This document shows, in pieces, positions 48,201 to 57,459 of a stretch of DNA of 64,000 bases (position 1 is the stretch's first letter; the number at the start of each line of letters is the position of its first letter). Made by a program: the position numbers and the translations under genes. The DNA lies in contig NZ_JARXIA010000001.1 of the NCBI RefSeq assembly GCF_031127875.1, positions 620,001 to 684,000 of the forward strand. The letters are read 5' to 3'. The notes beneath the pieces were generated by a model. The model ran no database searches. It was not told the DNA's origin and saw only the letters and a program-made list of their open reading frames with translations. This stretch comes from Pelagicoccus sp. SDUM812005 (GTDB lineage: Bacteria; Verrucomicrobiota; Verrucomicrobiia; Opitutales; Opitutaceae).

Positions 48201-48531
48201 GGTGTCCTCCTTGTCGTTTGTTGTGTGGGAAACTCGGTCGGTTTCGTTACCAAGAGTATCGTCCAAGTTGGCCTATTTGTTAAGTCCTTGGACAGTGAAA
48301 GAAGCGTGAAGTTCGAATTTGTATCCAGATTTTCGATCGCTGCTTACAAGGCTTTTACGAATGCGAGCCTTGTTTTGGATTCCAGAACCTTCGCTTGTTA
48401 AAGGTTTGTGAAGGAACCCCTTTTCGCAAGGCGTGGGGAGCGGTTTTCGCGGCCTTCAATTAAAAGAGGGAAGCGTTCACGAATTCGGATTTTAAGCCGA
48501 TAGTGAGCGTTAGCTCTTATTTCCATTACGC
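48201..48531. other. Gene-free interval between the 79-residue protein gene and the second HDOD gene
   Basis: The 331-base gap lies between divergent genes, so both promoters should be here. It holds the strong ribosome-binding site of the minus-strand gene at its left edge. A 7-bp inverted repeat GTCCAAG/CTTGGAC lies at 48261-48293. It is less GC-rich than the flanks. I see no RNA gene or coding frame. Confidence 0.4.
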
Positions 48532-49389
48532 ATGATCGACAAGACCTACCATATCACCCCGCTCGAAATGAAGGCCGCCATTTTGAAGATTCCCGCTTCG
48601 CCGGAAATATTCGTGAAGCTGGGTCGCATGCTCAAGGACAAGGATACGGAGATGCACGATGTCATTCGCTTGGTGGAGAAGGATCCTTCGCTGGTGGCTC
48701 GCGTTTTCCGGCTCTGCAATACGCCGTACTTTAATACAGGAGAGCCGATCGACAGCTTGGAGGTCGGGATCAATCGCATCGGATTCCAAGAGCTGCATCG
48801 GATCGTGGGCGTGGCCTCGGTGGCGGGCGTTTTCAAGTATTGGAATCTTGCCTACAAGGTTTCAGGCGCCGCGATCTGGCACAACGCCTTGGCGGTGGGC
48901 ATTTGCATGGAACAGCTGGCGGCTGCCAATGGGGAGGATCGGGCCGATGCGTATACGGCCGGTTTGCTCAAGTCGCTCGGCAAGCTGGTGATCGACAATT
49001 GCGCCAAGAGCCATTCCAAGCCGCCGATCTACGATCACGACGCGGACCTGCCCTTGCTCATGTGGGAGCAGGACGTGTTTGGAGCGACCAATTCTCAGAT
49101 GGTGGAGCAAGTGATGGAGTCTTGGGGCTTCCCGGAGCGTTTGCTGGTGGGGATTCGCTACCACTATCAGCCGGATTTGGCTCCGGATGTGAACCGCTAC
49201 GCCTACATGCTCAACCTCGCGGGCAGCATGGCGGAGAAGATCGGCAAGCCTTTGCCCGGCGAAAGCAGCTATTGGAACGAAGAGGAGGACAGCTTGGCGG
49301 CAGCGGGCATCAGCCGCGGGCAACTGAAGTCGGCCACGGGCGCCTCTTCGGAAAAGCTGAAGCAGCTGCTCAAGGCGATGGGCGAGTAG
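48532..49389 (+). CDS. HDOD domain protein (second copy)
   Basis: The 285-residue protein has an HDOD domain over about 15-215: FVKLGRMLKDKDTEMHDVIR, DPSLVARVFRLCNTPYFNTG, LEVGINRIGFQELHRIVGVA and DAYTAGLLKSLGKLVIDNCA. In this copy both HD residues are replaced (LLKSLGK), so no phosphohydrolase activity is expected. Like the copy at 869-1756 it carries no partner domain. The two are paralogous in type but differ clearly in sequence. A signalling or regulatory scaffold role is likely, with no partner shown by context. Confidence 0.85.
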   Translation: MIDKTYHITPLEMKAAILKIPASPEIFVKLGRMLKDKDTEMHDVIRLVEKDPSLVARVFRLCNTPYFNTGEPIDSLEVGINRIGFQELHRIVGVASVAGVFKYWNLAYKVSGAAIWHNALAVGICMEQLAAANGEDRADAYTAGLLKSLGKLVIDNCAKSHSKPPIYDHDADLPLLMWEQDVFGATNSQMVEQVMESWGFPERLLVGIRYHYQPDLAPDVNRYAYMLNLAGSMAEKIGKPLPGESSYWNEEEDSLAAAGISRGQLKSATGASSEKLKQLLKAMGE

Positions 49390-49399
49390 CCCCAATCCC

Positions 49400-49477
49400 G
49401 TAGCGCGGAGCTCCAGCCCGCGTCGGCAGTGCAAGATCCATTCTCCGCGGGCGCGGGCTGAAGCTCCGCGCTGCGGG
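49400..49477. repeat. REP-like inverted pair, family 1
   Basis: GTAGCGCGGAGCTCCAGCCC begins at 49400, and an inverted copy (CGCGGGCTGAAGCTCCGCGC) starts at 49452. About 30 bases separate them. The pair sits between the convergent HDOD and parC genes, where it could also act as a transcription barrier. It is the closest match in the window to the pair at 4780-4854. Confidence 0.75.
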
Positions 49478-49481
49478 ATGG

Positions 49482-51527
49482 CTACAGTTCCGTGCTGAAG
49501 AAGGTGCGGATCGTTTTGACGGCGTACTTGGTGAGCATGTTGCCTTTGCTGCCGCGGCCTTTGACCATGAGCTCGCCGAGGTCGAAGTCGAACTCCTTGA
49601 CGCGGGCGCTGCAGCTGGGCGTGAGGCGGACCTTGATGGGCTTGGACTTGCCGTCGGGGTTGGCTTTGAAGTAGTGCACCTTCGAGCCTTTGGTGCCTTT
49701 GGTGAGGTCGTACTCCTTGTCGCGGGTGACGGCGTTGACGATGAAGCGCTTCACGTAGGAAGGCCCGCGCGGTCCGTCGCGGTAGACCATGTCGTAGATG
49801 GTTTCCTCGTCGCCTTTCTTCCATGGGGCAACGTGCAGGATATCCTTGCCCATGAACACCTTGTCGGCGGCGCGGGAAACGCGGAAGGTGCCGTCGGCGC
49901 AGAAGGCGATGAGCTCGTCGAACTGGGAGGCTTCGCAGAGGAATTCGTCCTTCTTGAGGGAGAAGCCGATGAAGCCGTCCTCGCGGTTGACGTAGAGCTT
50001 TTGGGTGGGCAGGGCGACTTCGGCGGCCTTGATGGTTTCGAAGCTTTCGATCTTGGTGCGTCGCTCGCGGCCTTTGCCGTACTTTTCCTTGAGGTCTTCG
50101 AAGTAGTCGGTGGCGAATTTGGTGAGGTTCTTGAGGTTGCGCTTGGTGGCGCGCATTTCCTTCTCGGTCTTCTTGATCTCCTCGTTGGCCTTGAAGGAGT
50201 TGAACTTGGAGATGCGCTTGATGCGGATCTCGGTCAGGCGGGTGACGTCGTCGTCGGTGACTTCGCGTTTGAGCTGGGGCTTGAAGGGATCGAGTCCTTT
50301 GTGGATCTCGGAGATGACGGCGTCCCAGGTTTCGCACTCTTCGATGCGGCGGTAGATGCGTTCCTCGATGAAGATGCGCTCGAGGGAGTCGAAGTGCCAC
50401 TTCTCTTCGAGTTCGGCCAGCTTGATCTCCAGCTCGCGCTTGAGCAGGGCCTTTACGTTGTCGGTGCTGCGGCGGAGGATCTCGCTGACGCCGATGAACT
50501 GCGGCTTGTCATCTTGGATGATGCAGGCGTTCGGGGCGATGGAGACTTGGCAGTCGGTGAAGAGGTAGAGGGCGTCGATGGCGTCGTCCGCTTCGGTGCC
50601 GGGCGGCAGGGTGATGATGATCTCTGCCTTGTCGGAGGTGTTGTCCTCGATCTTCTTGATCTTGATCTTGCCTTTGGAGTTGGCGGAGATGATCGAGTCG
50701 ATGAGGGAACCGGTGGTGCAGCCGAAGGGGATCTCGCGAATGACGAGCTGGTACTTGGAGACCTTCTCGAAGACGGCGCGTACGAGGACGCGGCCGCCGC
50801 GCAGGCCGTCGTTGTAGTTGGAGAAGTCGGCGATGCCGCCGGTCTCGAAATCTGGATACAGCTCGAACTCGTCGCCGTTGAGGTGGTAGATGGCGGCGTC
50901 GATGATCTCGTTGAAGTTGTGGGGCAGGATCTTGCAGGCGAGGCCTACGGCGATGCCTTCGGCCCCTTCGGAGAGGAGAAGTGGAAACTTAACCGGAAGG
51001 TTAATCGGCTCCTTGTTGCGGCCGTCGTAGGATTGTTGCCAATGGGTGGTCTTGGGGTTGAAGACCACTTCGCGGGCGAAGGGGGAGAGGCGGGCTTCGA
51101 TGTAACGGGCGGCGGCGGCCCCGTCGCCGGTCAGGGTGTTGCCCCAGTTTCCTTGGGTGTCGATGAGCAGGTTTCGCTGGCCCATGCCGACCATGGCGGA
51201 GTAGATGGAGGCGTCGCCGTGCGGGTGGTAGCGCATGGAGTGGCCGACCACGTTGGCGACCTTGTTGTAGCGTCCGTCGTCGAGCTCGCGCAGGGAGTGC
51301 ATGATGCGGCGCTGCACGGGCTTGAGTCCGTCGAGCAGGGCGGGCACGGCGCGGTCGAGGATGACGTAGGAGGCGTACTCGAGGAACCAGTTCTGGTAGG
51401 AGCTGGCTAGCGGAGCTTTGGCATTGCCGGCTTTTTCTTCGCCTTCGGCGGGGACGAGTTCCGTGGAGGAGGGCTCGTCTTCTGGCAGGTTGTCGAAATC
51501 TAGTTGGTCTTGGGTGTCGTCGGACAT
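49482..51527 (-). CDS. parC: Topoisomerase IV subunit A (type IIA)
   Basis: The 681-residue protein has the type IIA breakage-reunion domain: SYQNWFLEYASYVILDRAVP, GLKPVQRRIMHSLRELDDGR, HPHGDASIYSAMVGMGQRNL and the catalytic Tyr142 in GAAAARYIEARLSPFA. The C-terminal part is short and no GyrA box is obvious, so decatenation (topo IV) fits better than gyrase. An acidic start (MSDDTQDQLDFDNLPEDEPS) precedes the domain. parE lies 59 bases upstream on the same strand. The type resembles the pair found in Bacteroidetes and other non-proteobacteria. Confidence 0.92.
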   Translation of the reverse strand: MSDDTQDQLDFDNLPEDEPSSTELVPAEGEEKAGNAKAPLASSYQNWFLEYASYVILDRAVPALLDGLKPVQRRIMHSLRELDDGRYNKVANVVGHSMRYHPHGDASIYSAMVGMGQRNLLIDTQGNWGNTLTGDGAAAARYIEARLSPFAREVVFNPKTTHWQQSYDGRNKEPINLPVKFPLLLSEGAEGIAVGLACKILPHNFNEIIDAAIYHLNGDEFELYPDFETGGIADFSNYNDGLRGGRVLVRAVFEKVSKYQLVIREIPFGCTTGSLIDSIISANSKGKIKIKKIEDNTSDKAEIIITLPPGTEADDAIDALYLFTDCQVSIAPNACIIQDDKPQFIGVSEILRRSTDNVKALLKRELEIKLAELEEKWHFDSLERIFIEERIYRRIEECETWDAVISEIHKGLDPFKPQLKREVTDDDVTRLTEIRIKRISKFNSFKANEEIKKTEKEMRATKRNLKNLTKFATDYFEDLKEKYGKGRERRTKIESFETIKAAEVALPTQKLYVNREDGFIGFSLKKDEFLCEASQFDELIAFCADGTFRVSRAADKVFMGKDILHVAPWKKGDEETIYDMVYRDGPRGPSYVKRFIVNAVTRDKEYDLTKGTKGSKVHYFKANPDGKSKPIKVRLTPSCSARVKEFDFDLGELMVKGRGSKGNMLTKYAVKTIRTFFSTEL

Positions 51528-51586
51528 TCGGGAGAGGGGAGATGGCGGGTGGTTTGAATCGCGTGACGAGCACGCTCCCACGGAAA

Positions 51587-53437
51587 TTAGCTGGCTTCTT
51601 CTTCGATGACGTCCTTCTCGATGTGAAGGTTGCCGATGATGAACTCTTGGCGTTTCGGCGTGTTCTTGCCCATGTAGAAGGAGAGCAGCTCGTCGATGTT
51701 GTGCAGGTGGGCCATGGTGACGGGATCGAGCTTCATGTCGGGGCCGATGAAGGTGGCGAACTCGTCGGGAGAGGCTTCGCCGAGGCCCTTGAAGCGGGTG
51801 ATCTCCGCTGCCTTGCCGAGGTTCTTGAGGGCTCGTTCCTTCTCTTGCTCGTTGTAGCAGTAGAGGGTTTTCTTCTTGTTTCGCACGCGGAAGAGCGGAG
51901 TCTGCAGGATGTAGAGGTGCCCGAGGCGTACGAGGTCGGGGAAGAACTGGAGGAAGAAGGTCAGCAGCAGCATGCGGATGTGCATGCCGTCGACGTCGGC
52001 GTCGGTGGCGATGACGACCTTGTTGTAGCGGAGGTTATCGAGTCCGTCTTCGATATCGAGGGCGGACTGGAGGCAGTTGAACTCGTCGTTTTGGTAGACG
52101 ATCTTCTTGCTCAGGCCGAAGGCGTTGAGGGGCTTGCCCTTGAGGGAGAAGACGGCCTGGGTGTTGACGTCGCGGGTCTTGGTGATGGATCCGCCCGCGG
52201 AATCGCCCTCCACGATGAAGAGGGTCGCTTCGTCGGCTTGCTTGTGCTTGGAGTTGAAGTGGGCGCGGCAGTCGCGCAGCTTCTTGTTGTGGAGGTTGAC
52301 CTTCTTGGCCTTTTCGCGGGCGAGCTTGCGGATGCCGGAGAGCTCCTTGCGCTCCTTTTCGGAGGCGACGATCTTTTGCTGGATGGCCTTGGCCGTTTCC
52401 GGGTAGCGGTGCAGGTGGTCGTCGAGCTCCTTCTTGATGAAGGTATTGACGAAGTTGCGGATGGACTGGCCTTTTGGGGAGACGTTCTGGGAGCCGAGCT
52501 TTGTCTTGGTTTGGGACTCGAAGACGGGCTCTTGGATGCGTACTGAGATCGCGGATACGATGGAGGTCCGGATGTCGGCGGGATCGTAGTTCTTGTTGAA
52601 GAACTCGCGCACGGTTTTGACGATGGCTTCGCGGAAGGCGGCTTGGTGGGTGCCTCCCATGGTGGTGTGCTGGCCGTTGACGAAGGAGAAGTAGTCTTCG
52701 CCGTAGTGGGTGCCGTGGGTGAGGGCTACCTCGATATCGTCTCCCTTGAGGTGGATGATCGGGTAGAGGATGTCGCCGGAAAGGTTGTCCTGGAGTAGGT
52801 CCTTGAGGCCGTTCTCGGACTTGAAGGTTTCGCCGTTGAGGCTGAGGGTGAGGCCGGTGTTGAGGTAGGCGTAGTTCCAGAGCATCGTCTCCACAAAGTT
52901 GAGACGGTACTTGAAGTTCTTGAAGATGGTGCGGTCGGGAACGAATTCCACGTAGGTGCCGTTCTTCTCCTCGGTCTTGAGCTGGCGGCTTTCCTCGACG
53001 AGCTCGCCGGTCTCGAAGGTGGCGCGCTTGGTCTTGCCTTCGCGGTAGGCGGCGGCGATGAAGGATTCGGAAAGGAAGTTGACGGCCTTGGTGCCGACGC
53101 CGTTGAGGCCGACGGACTTCTGGAAGGTCTCGCTGTCGTACTTGGCGCCGGTGTTGATTTCGGATACGCAGGCTACGACTTTGCCCAGCGGGATGCCGCG
53201 ACCGTAGTCTCGTACGGTGACGGTGTCATCCTGTATGGTGATGTCGATACGCTTGCCGTGACCGGAAGTGTGCTCGTCGATCGAGTTGTCGATGATCTCT
53301 TTGATCAGTACGTAAATGCCGTCGTCTGGGGAGGAGCCGTCGCCTAGCTTACCGATATACATGCCTGGGCGCAGGCGGATGTGTTCGCGGGGACTAAGGG
53401 ATTTGATGCTCGACTCGGTGTAGTTCGATTCTGCCAT
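51587..53437 (-). CDS. parE: Topoisomerase IV subunit B (type IIA)
   Basis: This is the ATPase subunit. The 616 residues show the GHKL ATP site ([51 protein letters not shown]), the transducer domain and the TOPRIM site with [20 protein letters not shown] and [20 protein letters not shown]. The length is in the ParE range rather than that of the longer GyrB forms. It forms an operon with parC. Confidence 0.93.
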   Translation of the reverse strand: MAESNYTESSIKSLSPREHIRLRPGMYIGKLGDGSSPDDGIYVLIKEIIDNSIDEHTSGHGKRIDITIQDDTVTVRDYGRGIPLGKVVACVSEINTGAKYDSETFQKSVGLNGVGTKAVNFLSESFIAAAYREGKTKRATFETGELVEESRQLKTEEKNGTYVEFVPDRTIFKNFKYRLNFVETMLWNYAYLNTGLTLSLNGETFKSENGLKDLLQDNLSGDILYPIIHLKGDDIEVALTHGTHYGEDYFSFVNGQHTTMGGTHQAAFREAIVKTVREFFNKNYDPADIRTSIVSAISVRIQEPVFESQTKTKLGSQNVSPKGQSIRNFVNTFIKKELDDHLHRYPETAKAIQQKIVASEKERKELSGIRKLAREKAKKVNLHNKKLRDCRAHFNSKHKQADEATLFIVEGDSAGGSITKTRDVNTQAVFSLKGKPLNAFGLSKKIVYQNDEFNCLQSALDIEDGLDNLRYNKVVIATDADVDGMHIRMLLLTFFLQFFPDLVRLGHLYILQTPLFRVRNKKKTLYCYNEQEKERALKNLGKAAEITRFKGLGEASPDEFATFIGPDMKLDPVTMAHLHNIDELLSFYMGKNTPKRQEFIIGNLHIEKDVIEEEAS

Positions 53438-53527
53438 CGCGGCAGATAGGAACGGGAGGCCAAGGGGAGATCAAGCGAGAAGTCGGAGATTTTTTTCGGC
53501 CTTGAGCCGGAGGGGCGGCGGCGAGAT

Positions 53528-54055
53528 TTACCGCTTGAGGCGTTTCACCATGGGGATTTCGTGCTCCTCGTTCTTGTCGATGGAGCAGCTCGATCCCGCG
53601 TCGAACTGGAAGCCTTGGCTGAGGTAGAAGCCGACGGCGGAACCGGTTGGCTCGGTGGAAACGAAGAGTTGTTTGGCCCCGGCGGCCTTGGCGGAGTCTT
53701 CCAGTTCGAAGTAGAGGGAGCGAGCGATTCCGCTGAGGCGGTATTCAGCGCTCACGTACATGGCGATGATCTGGTCGACGCCGGGGCGGATGCCGTGCTT
53801 GATGATGGCGATGCCGGTAAGCGTGTCCCCGTCGAAGGCTCCGAAGGCTTCGGCGCCCTCCTTCAACTCGGTCTTCCACCAGCCCAGCAGCTTCTTCCAG
53901 AAGGCGGGATCGGAGGACACTTCGACGGAATCGTCGTAGGCTTCCAGTTCTTCGCCGGAAGGGCGGTACATGGTGTCGACGCTTTCGGAGCGATCGATTT
54001 GGTAGACCTGTTCCAGGTCGCTGCTCGAGAGTTTCTTGAATTCGATATCGAACAT
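53528..54055 (-). CDS. GNAT acetyltransferase
   Basis: The 175-residue protein is a small GNAT enzyme. The acetyl-CoA site is IIAMYVSAEYRLSGIARSLY, with an R-x-x-G-x-A variant of the usual Q/R-x-x-G-x-G/A loop. The C-terminal part TEPTGSAVGFYLSQGFQFDA is typical. ATG at 54055 is chosen over a TTG at 54100. The substrate is unknown. It lies 90 bases upstream of parE on the same strand and is divergent from the HTH-MBL gene. Confidence 0.83.
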   Translation of the reverse strand: MFDIEFKKLSSSDLEQVYQIDRSESVDTMYRPSGEELEAYDDSVEVSSDPAFWKKLLGWWKTELKEGAEAFGAFDGDTLTGIAIIKHGIRPGVDQIIAMYVSAEYRLSGIARSLYFELEDSAKAAGAKQLFVSTEPTGSAVGFYLSQGFQFDAGSSCSIDKNEEHEIPMVKRLKR

Positions 54056-54129
54056 AGGGGCGATGCGGCAGAGGAGATGCAGCTCGCTCGGTGCTTGCAA
54101 GAAGATTAACCCCGCGGTAACGCAGGGCC

Positions 54130-54954
54130 ATGATTCTTCCGGTAGAAGACGAATTTAGCGACGTATTGAGCAAGGCCCAGAAGGGGCAGGGCTTGAGCAC
54201 GGAGGTCCTGGCCGCGCGCTCGGGCGTGCCGGAAAACGAGGTCCGCGCCGCTCGGAGGGGGGAGTTCGACGCGAAGGCGGTGGAGGCTCTGGGGAAGGAG
54301 CTGGGCTTGAATGTGCCCGCCTTGCTCGAGCTGGGCCGGGGGAGCTGGCGCCCGGCCGAGGTGCCGCCCATGGAGGGCTTCGCTCAGGTTTGCAGCCCTT
54401 TCTACGATTGGCAGGTGAACGCCTTTGCCCTGTGGGATGGCGAGCTCAAGCAGGCGATCGTTTTCGATACGGGCACCACGGCGGCGCCTTTGATCGAGCT
54501 GCTGGAGGCGAAGGGCCTGGAGCTGCGGGCCTTGGTCTTGACGCACGCCCACTGGGACCATTTCGACGGGGCGCCGGAGCTGCTGCGTCGTTGGCCGGAC
54601 GCCCGCGTGTTCCTGGGGGCCAAGGACGGGCAGGTTTCGGTGCCGACGGAGGCGATCGAGGAGGGCTTCGCCTTCGAGCTGGGGAAGCTGAAGGTGCGCG
54701 GGTTCGACACGCCGGGGCATACCCGGGGAGGCATGAGTTTCGAGGTGGACGGGCTGGAGCGAAGGATCGCGATCGTGGGCGACGCCTTGTTTGCCGGATC
54801 CATGGGCGGGGCGAACGTTTCCTACGAGGATGGCCTCGCTTCGGTACAGCGAATTCTGAGCTTGGAGGCGGACACGGTGCTGGCTCCGGGACACGGTCCG
54901 CTCACCACGGTCGAGCAGGAGCGCCGCATGAATTGCTTCGCCAAGGTGGACTGA
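54130..54954 (+). CDS. HTH (XRE-like) and metallo-beta-lactamase fusion protein
   Basis: The 274-residue protein has an N-terminal helix-turn-helix of XRE type (about 13-68: STEVLAARSGVPENEVRAAR and ALGKELGLNVPALLELG). A metallo-beta-lactamase fold follows. The MBL part has the metal motif LTHAHWDHFDGAPELL, the second His in FDTPGHTRGGMSF, an Asp in AIVGDALFAGSMGG and a third His in VLAPGHGPLTTVEQ. The glyoxalase-II-like set of ligands suggests a working hydrolase. XRE fused to an MBL domain is uncommon. It might sense and hydrolyse a ligand, or the HTH may simply mediate dimerisation. Confidence 0.8.
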   Translation: MILPVEDEFSDVLSKAQKGQGLSTEVLAARSGVPENEVRAARRGEFDAKAVEALGKELGLNVPALLELGRGSWRPAEVPPMEGFAQVCSPFYDWQVNAFALWDGELKQAIVFDTGTTAAPLIELLEAKGLELRALVLTHAHWDHFDGAPELLRRWPDARVFLGAKDGQVSVPTEAIEEGFAFELGKLKVRGFDTPGHTRGGMSFEVDGLERRIAIVGDALFAGSMGGANVSYEDGLASVQRILSLEADTVLAPGHGPLTTVEQERRMNCFAKVD

Positions 54955-54984
54955 GCACGGGGCCTCGGGGGACCGCGATGGCTG

Positions 54985-55680
54985 CTAGGCTTTGGCGATG
55001 TGCAGGGCGACCATGCCGCCGGTCATGGGAATGGCTTGGATGTCGCGGAAGCCGGCGCGGCGTAGTTCTTCGGTGATGCCTTCCTTGGGCGGAAAGGCTT
55101 CGATGGAGTCGCTCAGGTATTGGTAGGCGCTGACGTCTCCGGTGAGGGCTCCGGCGATGTTGGGCAGGAGGGTTTTGAGGTAGAAGTAGTAGAGGGGGCG
55201 GATCGCTTTGAGCGGCTGGGAGAACTCTAATATATAAAGGTATCCGCTTTCGGGGCGGAGGATGCGCCGCATTTCCAGCAGGCCTTGGTGGCGGTCTGCC
55301 AGGTTTCGGTAGCCGAAGGAGATGGTAACCGCATCGGTGCAGGCGTCGGGCAGGGGAAGGGCGAGGCAGTCGCCGACGGCGAAGCTCATGTTTTGGAAGC
55401 CGGCTTTGGCTTGCTTCTTGCGGGCTTCTGCGAGCATGGGCTCGCAGAAGTCGAGTCCGTCGATGCGGATGTCGGTATCGAACTCCTTGCGGAGCTCGAA
55501 GGCGACGTCGCCGCTGCCGGTCGCCAGGTCGGTGATGTGGCTAGGGTTGCGCAGCCAGACTTCGTCGACCAGCCGATCGCGCCAGAGGGTATCGATGCCG
55601 AGGCTGAGGGCGCGGTTGGCGAGGTCGTACTTGGCCGCGATGCGGCTGAACATGGAGTTTACTTTGTCTGGGTCCGGCAT
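54985..55680 (-). CDS. ubiE: Demethylmenaquinone/ubiquinone methyltransferase
   Basis: This is an SAM-dependent C-methyltransferase of quinone synthesis. The 231 residues show VNSMFSRIAAKYDLANRALS, the SAM motif TDLATGSGDVAFELRK and the UbiE/MenG signatures DAVTISFGYRNLADRHQGLL and FSQPLKAIRPLYYFYLKTLL. In this phylum the substrate is probably demethylmenaquinone, but the sequence cannot exclude ubiquinone precursors. No other quinone gene is nearby. It starts 57 bases past the stop of the ClpX-like gene on the same strand and may be cotranscribed. Confidence 0.94.
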   Translation of the reverse strand: MPDPDKVNSMFSRIAAKYDLANRALSLGIDTLWRDRLVDEVWLRNPSHITDLATGSGDVAFELRKEFDTDIRIDGLDFCEPMLAEARKKQAKAGFQNMSFAVGDCLALPLPDACTDAVTISFGYRNLADRHQGLLEMRRILRPESGYLYILEFSQPLKAIRPLYYFYLKTLLPNIAGALTGDVSAYQYLSDSIEAFPPKEGITEELRRAGFRDIQAIPMTGGMVALHIAKA

Positions 55681-55737
55681 GTGGAAGGGTAAAAGGTGAA
55701 AAAGGAAGGCTGAAAGGGAAGGCTAGAATTTCCCTGT

Positions 55738-57360
55738 TTAGTCTTCGTTGCTCGCTTTTTCCTTTTGGTAGCTGGCGACGACCCAGTTGGAGAGAGCCTT
55801 TTCGGCGTCCTGGATGACGCTTGCGTCGATGGTGAACGCCTTTTGCCCCGTGTTGCGGCCGATGAGGGTGAGACCGTGGTTGAAGTCGTGGAACTTGCGC
55901 TCGCAGAGGCCGCGAATGGTCTTGTCGGTCTCGAGCGACTCCTCGATGAGGGCGAAGATGGCGTCTTCGGTGAAGTCGAGCTTGAATCCGTACTGAGTTT
56001 CGAAGCGATCGGCGAACTCCTGTATCTCCTTTTTCAATACATCGTGCTGGTTCGAGAGGTTGTCGCGCAGGAGCTGCTTGAGGTGCTTGTCCGGATCCTC
56101 GATCGTTGCCTTGTCGACCTTGAGGGTTTTGATGCTGGTGGAGGGGAGCTCGAACTTGAAGCCGCGGAAGGCGCGTTCGAGGATGGTCATGAGCCCGCGG
56201 GCGCCGGTCTTTTCCTTGTAGGCGCGTTGGGCGACTTCCTGGAGGGAGGGGTTGTCCATCTCGAGGGTGATGCCGTAGCCTTCGAAGTCGGAGATGTACT
56301 GTCGCAGGACGCTGCCTTCGGAGGTGGTCATGATCTTGAAGAGGTCGTCCGGCTTGAGGGGCTGGCAGGCGACGCGTACCGGGAGTCGGCCGACGAATTC
56401 GGGCTCGAAGCCGTAGTCGATGAAGTCGCGGGTTTCGACCCTGTCCAGGAAGTTGACGTCTTCGTCGTCGTCCGAGGCATGGTGGGCGCCGAAGCCCATG
56501 GAGGTGTTGGTAAGGCGCTTCTTGATGGACTGGTCCATTTGGTCGAAGGCGCCGCTGACGATGAAGAGTATGTGCTTGGTGGATACGGTGCGTTTACGCT
56601 TCTTGCCGCTTTGCAGGTCCATCATGGCCTGCATCTGGCCCATCATGTCGGTCTGGCTCTGCAGGTTGACTTCGGTGTCTTCCATGAGCTTGAGCAGGTT
56701 GATCTGCACGCCGCGGCCGGATACGTCGCGGCCGCCCCCGCCGTTAGCCTTGTTGGCGATCTTGTCGATTTCGTCGATGTAGATAATGCCGTACTGGGCC
56801 AGCTCGGTGTCGCCGTTGGCGGCTTTGACGAGGTCGCGCACGAGGTCTTCCACGTCGCCGCCGATGTAGCCGGTTTCGGAGAACTTGGTGGCGTCGGCCT
56901 TGACGAAGGGCACGCCGACCAGCTTGGCGACGTTGCGCATGAGGTAGGTTTTGCCGACGCCGGTCGGTCCGAGCAGGATGATGTTTTGCTTGGCGTAGTC
57001 CAAGTCAGCCAGGTCCGGCCGCTCGAGGCAGCGTCGCACGTGGTTGAAGTGGTCGCAGATGGCGACGGAGATGACCTTCTTGGCTTCGTTTTGCTGGATG
57101 ACGTAGCGGTCGAGGTAGTCGCGGATCTCGCGGGGCTTCAGGTTGAAGGCTTCGATGCGTTTGAGGGCTTCGGCGCGCTCGGCGTCTTCCTCCTCTTGGG
57201 CTTTGGAAGGGTCGGTCGGGCCGCCGGCAGAGGAAGCGACGCCGCTTGGTCCCCCCATGGGGCCGCCGAAGGGCATGAATGCTTTTCCCTGCTTGAAGAG
57301 GTCCTGCAGGTTCTTCTGCAATTCTTCCATTGGGTCTTTGGGCTTATCGTCTTTGCTCAT
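55738..57360 (-). CDS. ClpX-like AAA+ ATPase lacking the zinc-binding domain
   Basis: The 540-residue protein carries a ClpX-type AAA+ core: Walker [21 protein letters not shown], pore loop FSETGYIGGDVEDLVRDLVK, Walker B YGIIYIDEIDKIANKANGGG and sensor-2 region KTGARGLMTILERAFRG. The N terminus is a Gly/Pro/Ser-rich stretch, not the four-Cys zinc domain of normal ClpX, and the C terminus is about 90 residues longer. The ClpP-docking loop reads MGF at 288-290 where ClpX has IGF, followed by an acidic stretch. It may be a ClpX paralogue specialised in substrates or a stand-alone unfoldase. ATG at 57360 is chosen. The canonical ClpX is not in the window. Confidence 0.88.
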   Translation of the reverse strand: MSKDDKPKDPMEELQKNLQDLFKQGKAFMPFGGPMGGPSGVASSAGGPTDPSKAQEEEDAERAEALKRIEAFNLKPREIRDYLDRYVIQQNEAKKVISVAICDHFNHVRRCLERPDLADLDYAKQNIILLGPTGVGKTYLMRNVAKLVGVPFVKADATKFSETGYIGGDVEDLVRDLVKAANGDTELAQYGIIYIDEIDKIANKANGGGGRDVSGRGVQINLLKLMEDTEVNLQSQTDMMGQMQAMMDLQSGKKRKRTVSTKHILFIVSGAFDQMDQSIKKRLTNTSMGFGAHHASDDDEDVNFLDRVETRDFIDYGFEPEFVGRLPVRVACQPLKPDDLFKIMTTSEGSVLRQYISDFEGYGITLEMDNPSLQEVAQRAYKEKTGARGLMTILERAFRGFKFELPSTSIKTLKVDKATIEDPDKHLKQLLRDNLSNQHDVLKKEIQEFADRFETQYGFKLDFTEDAIFALIEESLETDKTIRGLCERKFHDFNHGLTLIGRNTGQKAFTIDASVIQDAEKALSNWVVASYQKEKASNED

Positions 57361-57459
57361 TGGGTGCGGATATTTGATGGCTTTGAGGTTGACGCAACCT
57401 AAACTGTGGAAGTAGCTTACCCTCAACTATGTAACGAGTTTTCAACTCCAATTGCCGCC

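Noticed and set aside
55765-57402. A 545-codon plus-strand frame antisense to the ClpX-like gene
   Set aside because: It is a shadow of codon bias on the opposite strand. The minus-strand product has all AAA+ motifs.
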